Below, piece by piece: positions 61,695 through 64,000 of a stretch of 64,000 nucleotides of DNA (the stretch's first letter is position 1; each line of letters opens with the position of its first letter). This DNA is from Bacteroidota bacterium (lineage in GTDB: Bacteria; Bacteroidota; Ignavibacteria; Tepidaquicellales; Tepidaquicellaceae). The DNA is taken from contig JAFDZO010000011.1 in assembly GCA_018266845.1 (NCBI GenBank), positions 62,001 to 126,000 on the forward strand, given 5' to 3'. The position numbers and the translations under genes were made by a program. The notes beneath the pieces were generated by a model that saw nothing but the letters and a program-made list of their open reading frames with translations, made no database searches and was not told the DNA's origin.

Positions 61695-63440
61695 CTACTT
61701 ATCCAGCCAAAGCCGTCTGAAATTTACCCGGTGCATAGCATCAAGCGGATATCCTTTTACGTATGGCTGAAGAAGCCTGTAATCTTCATCGTAAAATATT
61801 ATTAACTGCGGAGCATCGTTTATAGCAATCTGCTCAGCCTGTGCATAAATTTTAAATCTTTCTGCCTTATCGGAAATTGTAATGGCTTTTTCAAAAAGCT
61901 CATCGAATGCTTTGTTCTGGTATCGCGTATTATTTATTGGACTAATATCTTTCGGATTTGAAGGAACATTTTTGCCATAGAACAAATTCAAAAAGTTTTC
62001 CGGATCAGGGTAATCTGCAATCCAGCCGAGCCTGTAAAAGTCCGCTCTTCCTGCATCAATATTATCTAAGTGCTGCGCAAACGGTATCTGGTTAATCTTC
62101 ATATTGATTCCCACTTCTTTCAACATACTTTGAATGGCTTCTGCTATCTGAGTATTTCTTCCGCCGCCTTCGTTAATTTGTAGCACTATATCCGGCAAAC
62201 CTTTTCCATCGGGATAACCTGCTTCTGTTAGCAGCTGCTTTGCTTTTTCTTTATCGTAGCTGTACCCTTTTATGCTTTTAAAATCGTAGCCCGGCATTGC
62301 AGGCGGAACGATTCCGTAAATTCCCGGATATGATGACTGTCCGTTTAAAACAAATTTCGTAATCTTATCCCTGTCAATCGCGTAGTTAATAGCCTGACGA
62401 AGCTTTACATTTCCTAATAATTTGCTTGTTGTTAAAAATCCATAGAACTGTGCTGATAAAGACGGAACTCTTTGAAGCTGAAACTTTGCAAAACCGGGCG
62501 TTAATTGTTTATCAGGTCCTACAACTTCTTTAAACGATTCACTCGGAATTCTATAAGACTCGTCAATATTACCGTCTCTGAATTCAAGCAGCTGCTGCGA
62601 TAAATCTTTAATGAATTTGAATTTTACATTGCTTACATAAGGAAGCTGATTTCCATACTGGTCTTTCATCCAATAGTTAGGATTTTTTTTCAGGTTCAAA
62701 TCTTTATCGGGAGTCCAGTCAACAAAAACAAAAGGACCTGTTCCTACAGGATTCTGAAAGAAATCTTTTCCATATTTTTCAACCGCTTCTTTCGGAACGA
62801 CATACGCAAACCCAAGGCAGAGATAATAAATAAAAGGACCAAAAGGTTTTTTGAGCTTCACTTGAAAGGTAGAATCATCTTTCACAATATACCCGGAAAC
62901 CTCTTTTAGTTTTGGCTCTTTATTATTTTTAACTGCATCGCTTATATCATAGAAGTATTCGTAAGCGCCTTGAACTAAATTTTTATAAAAATCAAAACCG
63001 CGCGGAGATGTGCGCGGGTCGCAGACTCTTTCTAGGGAATACTTTACATCCTTTGCTGTGAACTCTCTTCCTTTTCCATTAGGGAAACACGCATTATCAT
63101 GGAAGAGAACTCCCTTCCTTAAATGAAAAGTGTATAGAGTTCCGTCATCGGAAATTTCCCATTTTGTAGCAAGAGCCGGAACAAGATTAAGCGAAGAATC
63201 TAAGTCTATCAATAAATCATAAATCTGATGAGCAACGTGATGCGAAATATCATCATTAATTCCTACAGGGTCAAGACTGCGGACATTATCATTTTCATTC
63301 ATTATATATGTTCCACCGCCTTTAATGCCGCCCTGAAGGCTGGTCATCGTGCTGTCTTGCGATTTTTTTCCGCATCCGCTCATAAAAATTAAGAGGGCAA
63401 TTGTAAATAAAGATAAACTTATTGAATATTTTTTATTCAT
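61695..63440 (-). CDS. oppA: Peptide ABC transporter substrate-binding lipoprotein
   Basis: A 581-residue lipoprotein of the SBP_bac_5 (OppA/DppA) family; the lipobox is MSGC with Cys23. The signature LATKWEISDDGTLYTFHLRKG begins the family domain (about 75), followed by AKDVKYSLERV and NFRRLW at the end. It binds peptides for the OppB/OppC permeases downstream. An NlpC/P60 gene and the repeat block lie between the genes. It follows pyrF by nine bases. Confidence 0.92.
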   Translation of the reverse strand: MNKKYSISLSLFTIALLIFMSGCGKKSQDSTMTSLQGGIKGGGTYIMNENDNVRSLDPVGINDDISHHVAHQIYDLLIDLDSSLNLVPALATKWEISDDGTLYTFHLRKGVLFHDNACFPNGKGREFTAKDVKYSLERVCDPRTSPRGFDFYKNLVQGAYEYFYDISDAVKNNKEPKLKEVSGYIVKDDSTFQVKLKKPFGPFIYYLCLGFAYVVPKEAVEKYGKDFFQNPVGTGPFVFVDWTPDKDLNLKKNPNYWMKDQYGNQLPYVSNVKFKFIKDLSQQLLEFRDGNIDESYRIPSESFKEVVGPDKQLTPGFAKFQLQRVPSLSAQFYGFLTTSKLLGNVKLRQAINYAIDRDKITKFVLNGQSSYPGIYGIVPPAMPGYDFKSIKGYSYDKEKAKQLLTEAGYPDGKGLPDIVLQINEGGGRNTQIAEAIQSMLKEVGINMKINQIPFAQHLDNIDAGRADFYRLGWIADYPDPENFLNLFYGKNVPSNPKDISPINNTRYQNKAFDELFEKAITISDKAERFKIYAQAEQIAINDAPQLIIFYDEDYRLLQPYVKGYPLDAMHRVNFRRLWLDK

Positions 63441-63449
63441 AATAATAAG

Positions 63450-64000
63450 TTATGATTTTTGATTTATTGAATTGTTTAGTTCGGTTGTTTTAGCTCGCAC
63501 AATTTTTTCAAAATCTTTTCTTTCAGTATCCCGCGGAGAAGAGTAAATTATGCTTCGGCTGACATTAATCAGAAAATTTTTGTTATGAAGATTTTTGAAT
63601 AACCCATCCGCCTCGCCATGCTGGCTGCCGACTCCCGGAATGAGCATTGGATAATCAGGCAACTCTTTTGAGTACTTCCCTATCTCCTTTGTGTGATTGG
63701 AGCCGAATACAAATCCGATATTTTCATTTTTATTCCATTCTACACACTTGTCAATAATATGCTCGAACAAAAATTTTTTACCGGCTTTCAATTTCTGAAA
63801 ATCTCCTGAACCGGGATTTGATGTTAAGATTAATACGTAAGTCAGCTTGTCTTTTCTTTCAATGAACGGCTTAATAGAATCGCTTCCCATATAAGGCTGA
63901 AATGTAATTGCATCAAAATTCAATTCATCGAAAAAATTTCTTGCATAAAGCTCGTCAGTATTTTCAATATCACCGCGTTTAGCATCGCAGATTTTTATAA
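63450..64000 (-). CDS. pyrF: Orotidine 5'-phosphate decarboxylase, N-terminus beyond the window
   Basis: Last step of UMP synthesis. The frame is open to the right edge, so the gene is partial. The edge sequence encodes the PyrF catalytic segment IKICDAKRGDI with its Lys and Asp. NFDAITFQPYMG and MLIPGVGSQHGEADGL match the type-2 (longer) PyrF. The TTG at 63923 is inside the gene. It is the first gene of a run with oppA on the minus strand. Confidence 0.9.
   Translation of the reverse strand, partial: IKICDAKRGDIENTDELYARNFFDELNFDAITFQPYMGSDSIKPFIERKDKLTYVLILTSNPGSGDFQKLKAGKKFLFEHIIDKCVEWNKNENIGFVFGSNHTKEIGKYSKELPDYPMLIPGVGSQHGEADGLFKNLHNKNFLINVSRSIIYSSPRDTERKDFEKIVRAKTTELNNSINQKS

Overview
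The window looks like chromosome of a low-GC member of the Bacteroidota/Chlorobi/Ignavibacteria (FCB) group. The best clue is a set of seven secreted proteins whose C-terminal sorting domain starts with the NYPNPFNP signature, which is typical of Ignavibacteria-type type IX secretion (T9SS) cargo. A tmRNA tag ending YALAA, many TTG and GTG starts, few clear Shine-Dalgarno sites, DUF2723 and DUF3467 proteins and an isolated nuoKL pair fit the same group. The genus is not identifiable from sequence alone.

Layout. 1-755: left-edge gene fragment plus a PD-(D/E)XK-like nuclease. 768-1712: arginase. 1713-2638: noncoding repeat block. 2639-12434: thioesterase, heme/YVTN lipoprotein, T9SS cargo, an orphan Cap15-like membrane effector, more T9SS cargo and a PQQ-repeat propeller protein. 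12617-18702: HtrA, RecO, membrane protein, PfkB kinase, CMD-family protein, LptF/G permease, DUF3467. 18999-22975: DinB-like protein, a deoxyribosyltransferase-like (DRHyd) protein, NuoK and NuoL. 23141-31455: diheme cytochrome, then an apparent operon (CoA-binding protein, DUF2723 glycosyltransferase, Omp85, RsmE, outer-membrane barrel), a CADD-like diiron protein and a degenerate metallo-beta-lactamase protein. 31567-33731: methyltransferase and two toxin-antitoxin modules. 33831-37842: GcvP and a REC-kinase hybrid. 37984-49868: T9SS cargo block with a tandem pair of YCF48-like proteins and a heme-bearing PD40/HzsA-like protein. 50039-57301: hisS, two divergent Lgt paralogs, rpmH-rnpA-yidD-yidC, GT9 glycosyltransferase. 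57438-57791: tmRNA. 57848-63440: peptide ABC transporter genes interrupted by a repeat block and an NlpC/P60 hydrolase. 63450-64000: partial pyrF.

Working together. Much of the window serves the cell envelope: Lgt, YidC, YidD, Omp85, LptF/G, HtrA, GT9, DUF2723, NlpC/P60 and T9SS cargo. Heme proteins at 3082, 23141 and 47436 plus NuoKL point to respiratory chemistry, but no complete pathway is present. Defence-like genes are single and scattered, with no complete known system.

Most unusual signals: (1) a composite noncoding element in two copies (about 1.8-2.6 kb and 59.0-59.7 kb), one of which separates oppB from oppC; (2) a DUF5615 toxin whose coupled ATG frame is cut by an early TAA; (3) an 88-bp leader duplicated in front of both toxin-antitoxin modules; (4) rnpA starting inside rpmH; (5) orphan Cap15-like and DRHyd-like immune-type proteins; (6) degenerate GAGTATTGGGTA-like repeats just after several stop codons.
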